Positions 8,737 to 17,496 of a DNA stretch of 64,000 nucleotides are shown here, piece after piece. The stretch covers positions 2,542,001 to 2,606,000 of the forward strand of contig NZ_CP162100.1 of the NCBI RefSeq assembly GCF_040869035.1. Direction: 5' to 3'. Numbering within the stretch: the stretch's first letter is position 1; each line of letters opens with the position of its first letter. Under the pieces are notes generated by a model, which was not told where the DNA came from, ran no database searches, and worked only from the letters and a program-made list of their open reading frames with translations. The DNA comes from Vibrio sp. NTOU-M3 (GTDB taxonomy: Bacteria; Pseudomonadota; Gammaproteobacteria; Enterobacterales; Vibrionaceae). The translations under genes and the position numbers were made by a program.

Positions 8737-10206
8737 CTACAAACTATGCCCAAATGAGCCTTCAGTCCCACCTCTGGAGTTATCAATAAAAGAATCCGCA
8801 CGTTGCTGTGACTCTTGTTGTGAGTGGGTATTATTTGGGATTATTCTCGCTCCTCGGCCAAGCAGGTAATACTCGACATCAGTGGGTTCAACAAAACCAT
8901 CCGTTGGCAATGAAACTTTTTTTCTATCAATTGGTTTTGCTAAGCGAGGGGTAACTAAAATCACAAGTTCAGTTTCACCAGAAACATACTCTTGGCTATT
9001 AAACAGTTGACCTAAAATCGGGATGTCGCTAAACCCAGGCATTTCATTGACTATATCCCTAACGTTTTCACTAAGCAGTCCAGCAATACCGATGGTTTGA
9101 CCATCGGCTAACTCTAGCGTTGAAGACGCGCTTCGACGTGTAATTGGAGGGATAACATAAGTACTGTTGGTATTTCCCGGATTGAGAGTTAAGGAATTAG
9201 TATTGGCGATTTCACTCACATCTACCGCTAAGTTGAGATTGATTTTTTGATCACTCAATATAGTAGGAATAAACTTCAACCCTACACCATATTCTTTGTA
9301 TTCAATTGTAATTCCATCGCGATCAGGGACAGGGATTGGAAATTCTCCTCCCGCTAAAAACTCTGCTTTTGCTCCGCTTAATGCGGTCAAGTTAGGTTCT
9401 GCTAGTACTTTTGCATTTCCGTTTTGTTTAGCAATATCAAGCGCAAAAGTGAACAAGGTGTCACTATCAATAAACGTTCCTAACAATCCCGTACTTTCGA
9501 TAGTCGGTACGTTAAAAATCGGCCCTACAATACCGTCAACGTCGTCAATAATGCCCCCCGCCGAAGTACCTCCCCACGAGAATTTCCCATTGAGCTCAAA
9601 GAAATGAAAATTCGCATCAAATCGACGAACTAAACTGCGCTGAACCTCTGCAACAGTGACCTCTAACATCACTTGCTGAGCACCACCGATCGTCATCAAA
9701 TTTATCACACCAGTTTGCTCTACTTGTTCACTGAGCGACTCTTTGGTTTTATCTGCTGATTGTCCAGCTGCATAAGTTTCAGCGACACGCAAAGCCATAC
9801 TCATATTGGCTTGGTTACTTACCTGCCCGCTTAAAATCAAACGATTTTGTGAACTATGAACCTCAATGGCCTCATTTGGTAAAAACTCATACAATTTAGC
9901 TTTCAAACTATTGAGATCATGAGTCACCTGAATATTAATCGATTCAATTAATTCCCCTCGACTGTTCCACGCCATCAAGTTTGTCGAACCTAGCTTTTTA
10001 CCAATCAGAAAAAGTTCGTTTGATTTGAGCATCACAATATCGAGCACTTCCGGATCGCCCAATGAAACCCGCTTAGCCTTGCCAGACAGGGTCACGTGGG
10101 TCGATTTATGGTGTGGCACCGTAACCACTTGCCCAGTTTGAGTTGCGGCATGCACATAAAAAACGGAAAACAGAAACAACGTAATAAGGGTGATTATTCT
10201 TGTCAT
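8737..10206 (-). CDS. rcpA: RcpA/CpaC outer-membrane secretin
   Basis: A 489-residue secretin that forms the outer-membrane pore for the Flp pilus. It has a Sec signal peptide (residues 1 to about 20), a pilus-formation N-terminal domain (about 25-100), a BON-like segment (about 100-130) and a C-terminal secretin domain with MPGFSDIPILGQLF and the strand ETELVILVTPRL. Length matches CpaC/RcpA proteins. A GAGGTGAG ribosome site precedes the start, and the gene follows rcpC by 8 bp. Confidence 0.92.
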   Translation of the reverse strand: MTRIITLITLFLFSVFYVHAATQTGQVVTVPHHKSTHVTLSGKAKRVSLGDPEVLDIVMLKSNELFLIGKKLGSTNLMAWNSRGELIESINIQVTHDLNSLKAKLYEFLPNEAIEVHSSQNRLILSGQVSNQANMSMALRVAETYAAGQSADKTKESLSEQVEQTGVINLMTIGGAQQVMLEVTVAEVQRSLVRRFDANFHFFELNGKFSWGGTSAGGIIDDVDGIVGPIFNVPTIESTGLLGTFIDSDTLFTFALDIAKQNGNAKVLAEPNLTALSGAKAEFLAGGEFPIPVPDRDGITIEYKEYGVGLKFIPTILSDQKINLNLAVDVSEIANTNSLTLNPGNTNSTYVIPPITRRSASSTLELADGQTIGIAGLLSENVRDIVNEMPGFSDIPILGQLFNSQEYVSGETELVILVTPRLAKPIDRKKVSLPTDGFVEPTDVEYYLLGRGARIIPNNTHSQQESQQRADSFIDNSRGGTEGSFGHSL

Positions 10207-10214
10207 AGCTCACC

Positions 10215-10958
10215 TCAGTCCTTGACTTTGATATTAGAAGACTGGGTACCTTTTATAACGGTCACACTAGGTGCCACGTACCGCTTAACCACTTTTTCTT
10301 CTTCATATGGATTACGTAACGTAAGCTGAATTTCACCTCGGCTTCTTGCCGTTAATAACCGTTCAGCTTGCTTGGGGGAAACTTCGAGCGTGACCGCCCG
10401 AACAATAACTGGCTTGTTCTCTTTTGTTTTTGCCGTTTGGTCAACAGCAAGGACCTTAATGTCTTTCAAAACAGTGATCGTATTTGCTGACGTATCGCTG
10501 TATTTAATCGTGTTCAGCACATCCACACGATTGCCCGGTAACAGAAAGCCCGCGACCCCAATCACATCATTAACTCGTATGGTCACCGCGCGTTTATTTT
10601 CGGGAATAAGAGCCGCCAATGTAGAACCTTCTCCTGGTGTCGATAAACGAGGAAGCGTGACTATTTCACCAGCAAATATGGTCGTCGCCACCACTTGCCC
10701 CAATAATTCATCAACATTGCTAAACTGCTCTTCACTTCGCCAATCTACTTCGAGTAATTTGGTGGTTAAGTGCTGCTCTTCAATCACACTTCCTGCGGTA
10801 ATTTCCTGCAAAGCAACAACGACAGGTTCCCTTTCAACCACTTCCACTTCCGTCTGAGGTTGCATTTGCCGATCCATCCACTGCTTGGCAAAAAATACCG
10901 CCCCTAAGCCAAAAATAATGGACAGTAAGAAGAGTAATATGACTTGGTTTCTGCTCAT
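10215..10958 (-). CDS. rcpC: RcpC/CpaB pilus assembly protein
   Basis: A 247-residue protein with one N-terminal membrane anchor (residues about 6-26), an SAF-type domain (about 50-115) and the CpaB/RcpC domain. CpaB/RcpC is a periplasmic component required for Flp pilus biogenesis, in some species for pilin modification. Its start overlaps the stop of the upstream AAA ATPase gene by 4 bp and has a GGAGGAGG ribosome site, which points to tight coupling. Confidence 0.9.
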   Translation of the reverse strand: MSRNQVILLFLLSIIFGLGAVFFAKQWMDRQMQPQTEVEVVEREPVVVALQEITAGSVIEEQHLTTKLLEVDWRSEEQFSNVDELLGQVVATTIFAGEIVTLPRLSTPGEGSTLAALIPENKRAVTIRVNDVIGVAGFLLPGNRVDVLNTIKYSDTSANTITVLKDIKVLAVDQTAKTKENKPVIVRAVTLEVSPKQAERLLTARSRGEIQLTLRNPYEEEKVVKRYVAPSVTVIKGTQSSNIKVKD

Positions 10959-12301
10959 CGGGCGCCTCCTCCTTTACCATCAGCAGTAAAATAGACTTCC
11001 CATGCTCTGCTTAAAATGTCTGGTGTGATCATCGGAGGAACTTCTTCAAATGCAATGATGTCACGACTGATCCCAACAATGTCTTTAGGCAAACAAGGAT
11101 AAAAACCAACATTGTGCTGACGGTGTAAGTCAAATAATTGTTCGAATGTTGAGTGTTCTAGATTAAGGTCACGGCCCTGAGCAAGTTTTTCCCACAGCGC
11201 CTTATATTCATGTTCTTTTAATGGGTAGAATTGGATCTTGTAACCAAGCCGTCTGAGAAAAGCGGGGTCACTGATCTTTTCCGGATCTAAGTTCGTAGAA
11301 AAAGCGAGCGTTAAGATAAAGGGAATGGTGATTTGCTGACCATTAGGGAGAGATAAATGGTCAAAGAAATACTCCATTGGCACTATCCAACGGTTAAGTA
11401 ACGTCGCGACAGGCATGGGCTGGCGTCCAAGGTCATCAATAATGAAAATACCGTTATTGGCCATCATTTGCAGTGGCGCCATCCAGACGCGGTTATGCTC
11501 CGTATGATTCACCTCAAGCATATCCATTGTCAGCTCACCACCAACTTGGATACTGGGCCTTTCACATAAGGCCCAACGGCGGTCAAACTGTTCTTTATAC
11601 AGCAGACTGCGCTCATCATCCGTCGTTACTTTCTTATGATGTTGGGGAGAAAATACCTTAATGATGTTCCCCGCAGCATAGACCGCATACGGGATATAAA
11701 CCGAGGTATTGAGGGAATCAAGAATTCGTGTTGCAACAAAGGTTTTCCCTGTCCCTGCGTCGCCATAAAGCAGCAAGGCTCTGCCAGAATTAATTGCGGG
11801 CCCCAAGACAGAAATCATGCGCTCAGCACCATACACTTCACTTAAAGCCGAAGTGACATCGTCTTTGGTAACAACTTTTGCTCGCACATCCTGAGCTTTA
11901 ACCATGGCATCATATTGCTTGAGCGAGACTGGTGTCGGTCCTAAATAAGCATCTTTTGCAAAAGCAGTATCCGCTTCGGTTACGCCTGTTTCAGATAAAC
12001 CATAACGCACATGACTACTACTTTGGGTGTTAAAACCCGATGACTCGGCTTGAAAAACTTCAACAAGGGATTTTTTTCTTAGATTAGCAATAAGATCTTC
12101 AATCATATGGCTATTAATCGCCATTAAACGGGTCAGCTCTAAAATGTCTGACTTTGGAAAGGCGGCTAATTGCTTAATTAACAAGTTTTCTACCACTACT
12201 TTAGGCACCAGCAACTCATCGAATGACGTCGGTACTTTAGGTGCGTCAGCCTGTGGTGTTAACTTGCATCGATGATGGCTTTCCCTCGAAGTAATAGCCA
12301 T
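10955..12301 (-). CDS. AAA-type ATPase of the Tad locus
   Basis: A 448-residue cytoplasmic ATPase with Walker A GDAGTGKT near residue 180 and Walker B IFIIDDLG near residue 285. It resembles the family annotated as ATPases with chaperone activity associated with Flp pilus assembly. It has no membrane segment and differs from TadA and TadZ. This gene is not part of the minimal Tad set of Aggregatibacter, but its position inside the operon (4-bp overlap with rcpC, 12 bp after the peptidase gene) ties it to the pilus. A role as remodelling chaperone or regulator is inferred. Confidence 0.78.
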   Translation of the reverse strand: MAITSRESHHRCKLTPQADAPKVPTSFDELLVPKVVVENLLIKQLAAFPKSDILELTRLMAINSHMIEDLIANLRKKSLVEVFQAESSGFNTQSSSHVRYGLSETGVTEADTAFAKDAYLGPTPVSLKQYDAMVKAQDVRAKVVTKDDVTSALSEVYGAERMISVLGPAINSGRALLLYGDAGTGKTFVATRILDSLNTSVYIPYAVYAAGNIIKVFSPQHHKKVTTDDERSLLYKEQFDRRWALCERPSIQVGGELTMDMLEVNHTEHNRVWMAPLQMMANNGIFIIDDLGRQPMPVATLLNRWIVPMEYFFDHLSLPNGQQITIPFILTLAFSTNLDPEKISDPAFLRRLGYKIQFYPLKEHEYKALWEKLAQGRDLNLEHSTFEQLFDLHRQHNVGFYPCLPKDIVGISRDIIAFEEVPPMITPDILSRAWEVYFTADGKGGGAR

Positions 12302-12313
12302 GGTGACTCCTTG

Positions 12314-12832
12314 TCATCCCAAATAGTTATTCAGAGCCAGTCCGATTACGACAATTGGAGCGAACGGCATTCTAAGTTTAGAAGAAGATCTCGATACTTG
12401 CGGAGCTCGAATAGCACTTTTGTTTAGATGGAGGTAAGTTTGATAGCGGCCGAGGAGTTGGCGTAATGACTCTGGCTGCATCGATAGGTGAAGACACGCA
12501 TAAAACAAACCGACAACAATGCTTGCAATGGCAATCCAATATAAGCCTGACTGTAGTTGTTCCCACCCAAGGAAACATCCAATTCCCGCAAGCAATTTCA
12601 CATCGCCGGGAGCCATAATCCGAGCAAAATAGAGGATTAGTCCCAATACAAATAACGTGATGCCGCAGCCGAGCGTAATGAGAACAGAATAAAATTCATG
12701 GGTCATAACCCATTGCTGGAACAAACAGAAAGTAATCAAGGTAGCGACAAGTAAATTAGGAATACGATGCTCTCTAGCATCAAACACCGCAATTAAAATT
12801 AAGATCAACCATCCGCCATAGGCAAAGCTCAT
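12314..12832 (-). CDS. tadV: TadV/CpaA prepilin peptidase
   Basis: A 172-residue A24-family aspartic peptidase with several membrane segments. The two catalytic aspartates are visible in FDAREHRIPN (residue about 18) and in the GxGD-type motif APGDVKLLA. It lacks the N-methyltransferase domain of PilD, as expected for TadV/CpaA. It would cleave the Flp pilins and TadE/F pseudopilins. It lies just after the two flp genes. Confidence 0.9.
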   Translation of the reverse strand: MSFAYGGWLILILIAVFDAREHRIPNLLVATLITFCLFQQWVMTHEFYSVLITLGCGITLFVLGLILYFARIMAPGDVKLLAGIGCFLGWEQLQSGLYWIAIASIVVGLFYACLHLSMQPESLRQLLGRYQTYLHLNKSAIRAPQVSRSSSKLRMPFAPIVVIGLALNNYLG

Positions 12833-12880
12833 GCACCGTCCCTTTTAGTGAACTATTGAACTTAAAGTCTAGTGCATAAA

Positions 12881-13036
12881 TTAATTAAACAAGGCGCTAA
12901 ACTCCTGAATTAACGTATCTTGCCAAGCAGAAAAGACACCAGCTAATATCACTACTAGCAACGCTGCACTAATGACATATTCAACAACACTTAAACCTTC
13001 TTCATCTCTGAAGAATTGGTAAATTAAAACCATCAT
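12881..13036 (-). CDS. Flp-family pilin, second copy
   Basis: A 51-residue Flp prepilin. The leader ends DEEG and the mature part begins LSVVEYV, with the conserved Glu5-Tyr6 of Flp pilins, followed by a hydrophobic helix. The start at 13036 (or adjacent ATG 13033) gives a leader of about 14 residues and has an AGGG site upstream; a start at 13087 would lie inside the inter-flp hairpin. The mature protein of about 37 residues is close to that of the first copy but differs in the C-terminal tail. It could be a minor or alternative pilin. Confidence 0.85.
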   Translation of the reverse strand: MMVLIYQFFRDEEGLSVVEYVISAALLVVILAGVFSAWQDTLIQEFSALFN

Positions 13037-13058
13037 TCTGCTAGCCCTAAAATAAAAC

Positions 13059-13093
13059 AATCCCATGCAAGTATAGAACTTTTGCATGGGATT
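13059..13093 (-). terminator. Hairpin between the two flp genes
   Basis: A perfect 12-bp inverted repeat (13059-13070 with 13082-13093, 11-base loop) lies between the first and second flp genes. On the minus strand it is followed by a T-rich stretch (GTTTTATTTT). It looks like a partial terminator or a 3'-stabilising stem that would leave the first pilin transcript in excess over the assembly genes. Confidence 0.7.
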
Positions 13094-13110
13094 CTTTATT
13101 TAAAGGTTTA

Positions 13111-13281
13111 TTAACTAGTCGAAAAAACGGTAGCAAGCTCTGCAGAAATAGTCGCTCCCCACTGGCTAAATACAGCAGCTAATGCTGCCACCAGTAGCCC
13201 TGCACCGACAACGTACTCAACAACGGTCAACCCTTCTTCGTCCTGCATGAAAGTTTTCACGTTTTTTACTAAATTATCCAT
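13111..13281 (-). CDS. flp: Flp pilin, first (probably major) copy
   Basis: A 56-residue Flp-type prepilin, first gene of the Tad operon. The leader ends DEEG at residue 17 and the mature 39-residue pilin begins LTVVEYV with Glu5-Tyr6, then a hydrophobic Ala/Val/Leu/Gly-rich helix. The start at 13281 is fixed by a GAAGGAGA ribosome site; the upstream ATG at 13308 lacks one. Flp subunits polymerise into bundled adhesive pili. Being promoter-proximal and followed by a hairpin suggests it is the abundant subunit. Confidence 0.9.
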   Translation of the reverse strand: MDNLVKNVKTFMQDEEGLTVVEYVVGAGLLVAALAAVFSQWGATISAELATVFSTS

Positions 13282-13753
13282 CTCTTGGTCTCCTTCCAGA
13301 TAATGCAATGCAGCGTCATTGCTTAACTATTAATTTAGAGGCTTATTAACTTAATTGTTAGGATTTTATTGCCAATGTTTGGTACTTTTTTGCTGTCAAA
13401 TTGTGGGTTTTTTAATCTAATTAGAATTATTTAATGACAACAATGTTAATTAACTCATATTCAACCTTATAAGAACCTGCTTGCACCAATAAACACTAAC
13501 CAATTGATTAATATGAGCAAAAGTACACAATACAATTCACCACGCTTTTGTTTAAATAAATCAAACAAAAATCTCATTAATGGAACTTGACATGCTTATA
13601 CGTCGCAATGCGTGTGATAAATATCACACAAGTACTTTTATATCGCTAAGCTGGGGCCGAATTGACGACAAAAATAAACCGCAATCGGTATTCGTATTTG
13701 CAGTCAAAACTCCATGTTCTAGTCTTTAAGCATTAGCCCTTTTAATCAGAACA
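13282..13753. promoter_or_regulatory. Regulatory region between the Tad operon and the AraC regulator
   Basis: A 472-bp AT-rich divergent intergenic region. It must hold the promoters of the flp operon (minus) and of the AraC-type gene (plus). The strongest element is the CRP palindrome at 13612-13629. A TTGACA on the minus strand near 13395-13400 has no well-placed -10 partner, and I could not place transcription starts confidently. Confidence 0.6.
13612..13629. promoter_or_regulatory. CRP (cAMP receptor protein) binding site
   Basis: The 18-base sequence GTGTGATAAATATCACAC contains both consensus half-sites, TGTGA and TCACA, at the canonical six-base spacing. It lies 125 bp before the AraC-type gene and about 330 bp before flp, so it is better placed to act on the regulator gene. 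Confidence 0.75.
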
Positions 13754-14512
13754 ATGGAATGTAAAAAAAGAATGAATGTACTGCACAAGGGATATTGGAT
13801 AGGAAAATCCATTTCATTTGTCCCAAGAGACATGATGTTTCAAATCGAAAAGTACTTCCACATTGTAGAAAATGGTCATGATGTTTCAGTGTTAAGTGAA
13901 GCGGACATTCAGTTTTGTTTTTTCTTTTTCGAGCCGTACACTAACCACCCTCTGCTGATTACTGCGGTCAAGATATGTCAGAACCTAAATAAAAAACTCA
14001 TTGTTATTCATAAAGGCCAAATTGCTAAAGAAATCCTCGATCTGGAAGTTGTTTATAACCACTTTGATATTGAAAATGGGAAGTATAACGATTGGATAGA
14101 AAATATGAGCCGAGACGTTTATTTCCATTTTAAAAACTCAAAAAATATTATTGATATACATAAAGATAAGTCTCTCTTCGAGCAACACTCAATCAATAAA
14201 GATATCATTGAAATTTTGAGATATATAGAACAAAACTTAGAAAAAACAATAAGAGAAGAAGATATTGCTGACTACTGCCATTATTCTGTTACTTATTTTT
14301 CCAAACTATTTCACAAATCAGTGGGGATGAGTTTTCGAGACTATCTCATTAGTAAAAGAATTTCTTTAGCAAAACAGCTGCTCGTTGAAGATCGAAAAAC
14401 AAAAATTGCTTTTATTGCCTTTCAATGTGGATACAAAGACGTTTCCTATTTTTCCCGCATATTTAAGAAAAAGACAGGCTTAACACCAGCCATCTATCGC
14501 CAATTGCATTAA
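13754..14512 (+). CDS. AraC-family transcriptional regulator adjacent to the Tad operon
   Basis: A 252-residue protein. The C-terminal 100 residues form an AraC/XylS double helix-turn-helix, with IREEDIADYCHYSVTYFSKLF and IAFIAFQCGYKDVSYFSRIFK as its two helical units and TGLTPAIYR at the end. The N-terminal 130 residues match no domain I recognise; the pattern of hydrophobic strands resembles a degenerate receiver fold, without the full set of acidic and lysine residues. The gene is more A+T-rich than its neighbours. Neither the ATG at 13754 nor that at 13772 has a good ribosome site, so the start is uncertain. Control of the divergent flp operon is inferred from position. Confidence 0.85.
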   Translation: MECKKRMNVLHKGYWIGKSISFVPRDMMFQIEKYFHIVENGHDVSVLSEADIQFCFFFFEPYTNHPLLITAVKICQNLNKKLIVIHKGQIAKEILDLEVVYNHFDIENGKYNDWIENMSRDVYFHFKNSKNIIDIHKDKSLFEQHSINKDIIEILRYIEQNLEKTIREEDIADYCHYSVTYFSKLFHKSVGMSFRDYLISKRISLAKQLLVEDRKTKIAFIAFQCGYKDVSYFSRIFKKKTGLTPAIYRQLH

Positions 14513-14651
14513 CACCATAAATCTCACATATCATTTCAATATGTTAAGAACGAATACACGCAACCAACCTACTCCAAAAGGAGTTCATTATTCGCTCTGT
14601 CCTCCACTTCCTTACAAATTATCTTTTAAGTTATTAAGACAACATGCTAGA

Positions 14652-14668
14652 GTTAACAAGATCTTAAC
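14652..14668. promoter_or_regulatory. Palindrome before the acyl-CoA ligase gene
   Basis: GTTAA and TTAAC arms separated by seven bases, 46 bp before the ligase start. This is a possible operator; I do not recognise the cognate regulator, and such AT-rich palindromes can arise by chance. Confidence 0.25.
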
Positions 14669-14713
14669 ATAACTACTACAAAATAAATTTTGCCAATAAC
14701 ACGGAGTTAGAGA

Positions 14714-16399
14714 ATGATTCAACCTAACGAGTTAAGCAAACCAACCTGTGCTCTCCCACCACCGAATGAAATGATCTTGAAATGGGCCGAGGAACGCCCA
14801 AACGAGGTTTATCTCAAGCAAATTATCAACCGACAATTTGTTGAATTTACCTATGCCGAAGTTGCAGACCAAGCTTTACGCCTCGTCACTGTGCTACGTA
14901 ATTTAGGTGTGCAACCGGGCGATCGAGTCGCTTTGATTTCCAAAAACTGTGCAGAGTGGTTTATTTGCGACCTTGCTATGATGTTGGGGGATTATGTCAG
15001 TGTCCCCGTTTTCCCAACGGCAGGCGCAGACACGATTGAGTACTGCTTAACACATAGTGAAAGTAAGGTCTTAATTGGCGGAAAGCTTGATGACTCAGCG
15101 GCAACAAACCAAGTTCTTGCTAATCTACCCGAACTCATTAGCATCGCCTTGCCTTATGACAGTGCTCCAGAGTGTCAACATCAATATAGCGAGCTCATCA
15201 AAGAGGCAGAAGCTAGCACAGAACGTCCAGAGCACTACGATGATAAGCTAATGTCCTTGGTTTATACCTCCGGCACATCTGGGTTACCAAAAGGAGCTAT
15301 GCTAACTTACGGTGCTTTTAGCTGGTCTGTCGATAAACTGATTCAACATATTGGCATCGAGAAAAATGATCGCTTGTTCTCCTACCTTCCTTTGGCGCAC
15401 ATTACTGAACGCGTTTATATCTTTGGTTCATCCATCATGGGTGGCGTACAAACGGCATTTCCAGAATCGCTTGATACTTTCATTGAAGATGTGAAGATGC
15501 AGCGGCCGACACTCTTTATTTCAGTTCCTCGCCTGTGGACCCTATTCCAGCAGCGTATTCAAGATAAATTGCCTCAAAAGAAATTGAATATTCTGCTGAA
15601 GATCCCATTCATTAATAATTTGATTAAAAAGAAATTAGCTGATGGTCTTGGATTAAACAAAGCTCGCGTACTCGGCTGTGGTTCAGCTCCAGTTTCTCCA
15701 GCTTTGCTCGATTGGTACCACAGTGTTGGCCTTAATATTACCGAAGCTTGGGGAATGACTGAGTCTTTCGCTTACAGCACACTGAATTACCCATTCCGAG
15801 CCGACAAAATTGGCAGCGTTGGTAATGCAGGCCCTGGAATAGAACTAAAAATAGCAGATGACGATGAAATCATGGTTCGGAGTAACGGCTTGTTCTCGGG
15901 CTATTACAAAAACGATATCTCCACTCAAGAATCATTCGATCAAGAGGGCTGGCTTCATACAGGTGATATTGGTGTTATCGATTCTGATGGCTACCTGACT
16001 ATTCAAGGACGTAAAAAAGACACCTTTAAAACAGCTAAAGGGAAATTTGTTGCTCCAGTGCCTATCGAGAAAAAGCTATTTGAATATAGCCGGGTAGAAA
16101 TGATGTGCCTTATTGGATTGGGACTTCCCGCTCCCATTTTACTGGTCGTTCCTCATGATTTTCCCAATTTTGATCGCAAGCGCTATGAACGAACCACCAA
16201 CAAAGTCATTGCTCGCATGAACGCTGAACTGGAATCTCATGAGCAGATTAAAGGCGTACTGATGATTAAAGATCCGTGGAGTATTGAAAACGGCATTCTG
16301 ACACCGACATTAAAAATCAAACGCCACATATTAGAGCAGAAATATCATGATATCGGACACAATTGGCCCAAAGATCAATTAGTCGTCTGGGAAGAGTAA
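14714..16399 (+). CDS. AMP-dependent long-chain acyl-CoA ligase family protein
   Basis: A 561-residue ANL-superfamily adenylating enzyme. The P-loop-like motif YTSGTSGLPKGA is near residue 180, followed by SYLPLAHITERVY, the aromatic/TE motif ITEAWGMTES, the hinge LHTGDIG and GRKKDTFKTAKGKFVAP, which carries the lysine region of the C-terminal domain. The pattern is that of eukaryote-like long-chain acyl-CoA synthetases (FAA1 type) rather than FadD. It would activate a fatty acid through an acyl-adenylate. It is monocistronic, with a terminator after it. Exact substrate unknown. Confidence 0.85.
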   Translation: MIQPNELSKPTCALPPPNEMILKWAEERPNEVYLKQIINRQFVEFTYAEVADQALRLVTVLRNLGVQPGDRVALISKNCAEWFICDLAMMLGDYVSVPVFPTAGADTIEYCLTHSESKVLIGGKLDDSAATNQVLANLPELISIALPYDSAPECQHQYSELIKEAEASTERPEHYDDKLMSLVYTSGTSGLPKGAMLTYGAFSWSVDKLIQHIGIEKNDRLFSYLPLAHITERVYIFGSSIMGGVQTAFPESLDTFIEDVKMQRPTLFISVPRLWTLFQQRIQDKLPQKKLNILLKIPFINNLIKKKLADGLGLNKARVLGCGSAPVSPALLDWYHSVGLNITEAWGMTESFAYSTLNYPFRADKIGSVGNAGPGIELKIADDDEIMVRSNGLFSGYYKNDISTQESFDQEGWLHTGDIGVIDSDGYLTIQGRKKDTFKTAKGKFVAPVPIEKKLFEYSRVEMMCLIGLGLPAPILLVVPHDFPNFDRKRYERTTNKVIARMNAELESHEQIKGVLMIKDPWSIENGILTPTLKIKRHILEQKYHDIGHNWPKDQLVVWEE

Positions 16400-16438
16400 G
16401 CGCTAACCGCATCCTTCAGCCTCAATAGAAAGACGTTA

Positions 16439-16475
16439 AGCCAAAGAAGAGCCTATTCCCTTCTTTGGCTTTTTC
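16439..16475 (+). terminator. Terminator after the acyl-CoA ligase gene
   Basis: A 10-bp perfect stem (16439-16448 with 16461-16470) followed by five T residues. Confidence 0.85.
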
Positions 16476-16529
16476 ACTTGAAGCGATTAAGATGCATAAA
16501 AGCAATAACATCGAGTATAGGAAGTACCC

Positions 16530-17444
16530 ATGGATGCAAGGTTGCATCATCTAAATGGCTTACGTTATTTTGAAGTCGCAGCAAGGCTCAACAGTTATAG
16601 TCGTGCGGCAGAAGAACTTTGCCTTAGTCAAGCAGCTATCAGCCAGAAAATTCGCCAACTTGAAGAAGGCCTTGGCTGCAAACTGTTTATGCGTGAAGGG
16701 CGCGAAATGCGCTTAACTGAACAAGGTAAAAACTTGTTCAAACACGTATCACAAGGCTTCACTCACATCATTACCGGACTTAACCAAATTCAAAATGAAC
16801 CCATTGACGGGCTACTTTGTGTCAGCTCCACTCCTTCATTTGCTTCTCGTTGGTTACTACCTCGGCTCTGGAAATTTTCGACCCAATATCCAGCGATCCC
16901 TATTCGTATCATTACAAGCTGTGATGCCCCTAATCTCAGACAGGGAGCAGCCGATCTCGCAATTTGGCAAGGAGAAGAGTTAGACACTGACAACGAGAAA
17001 AAACTGCACAAAGAGTTCTTGTTTGAAGAAAGCATTTACCCATTTTGTTCCCCCCACTTCGCCAACACAATTAACCTAACGCAACCAGAACAGCTACTTA
17101 AATCTTGGTTAATACATTATGAATCCGGTGGTTACCCATGGCAGAGTTGGTTTGCAAAAGCCGGCATTATAATGGATAAAGAGAGAGTACAATGGATGGA
17201 CGTTAGTACCTTTGATCATGCGATGAATGCAGTCATGGCTGGACACGGAGCTTGTCTTGCGTCAGATTCACTTGCCAATGACTATGTAGAACGAGGCCTA
17301 CTTGTCAAACCATTCAATATCGGGTTGACACCTGGTATTCAATTTAACCTTTTCTATGATGAAGAATCACCTCGAAGAAATCGTATTCAAACTTTCGCCA
17401 ATTGGTTACACCAAGAAATCTCTGAGTCACAATCAGCGCTATAA
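16530..17444 (+). CDS. LysR-family transcriptional regulator (GcvA-like)
   Basis: A 304-residue LysR-type regulator. The N-terminal winged helix contains the typical FEVAARLNSYSRAAEELCLSQ and AISQKIRQLEEGLGCKLF stretches, followed by the effector-binding domain (about 90-295). The pattern is closest to the GcvA/AmpR subgroup. An AGGAAG ribosome site precedes the ATG. Its target is not evident: both neighbours have their own terminators. Confidence 0.88.
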   Translation: MDARLHHLNGLRYFEVAARLNSYSRAAEELCLSQAAISQKIRQLEEGLGCKLFMREGREMRLTEQGKNLFKHVSQGFTHIITGLNQIQNEPIDGLLCVSSTPSFASRWLLPRLWKFSTQYPAIPIRIITSCDAPNLRQGAADLAIWQGEELDTDNEKKLHKEFLFEESIYPFCSPHFANTINLTQPEQLLKSWLIHYESGGYPWQSWFAKAGIIMDKERVQWMDVSTFDHAMNAVMAGHGACLASDSLANDYVERGLLVKPFNIGLTPGIQFNLFYDEESPRRNRIQTFANWLHQEISESQSAL

Positions 17445-17496
17445 ATACGAATACATTGCAACAAATAATTCGTTTAAAGAAGATCGCTAGAATATA

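Noticed and set aside
13380..13394. Sigma-54-like sequence TGGTAC ... TTGCT upstream of the AraC-type gene
   Set aside because: The GG and GC dinucleotides are one base too close together for the -24/-12 consensus, and no enhancer-binding protein gene is nearby.
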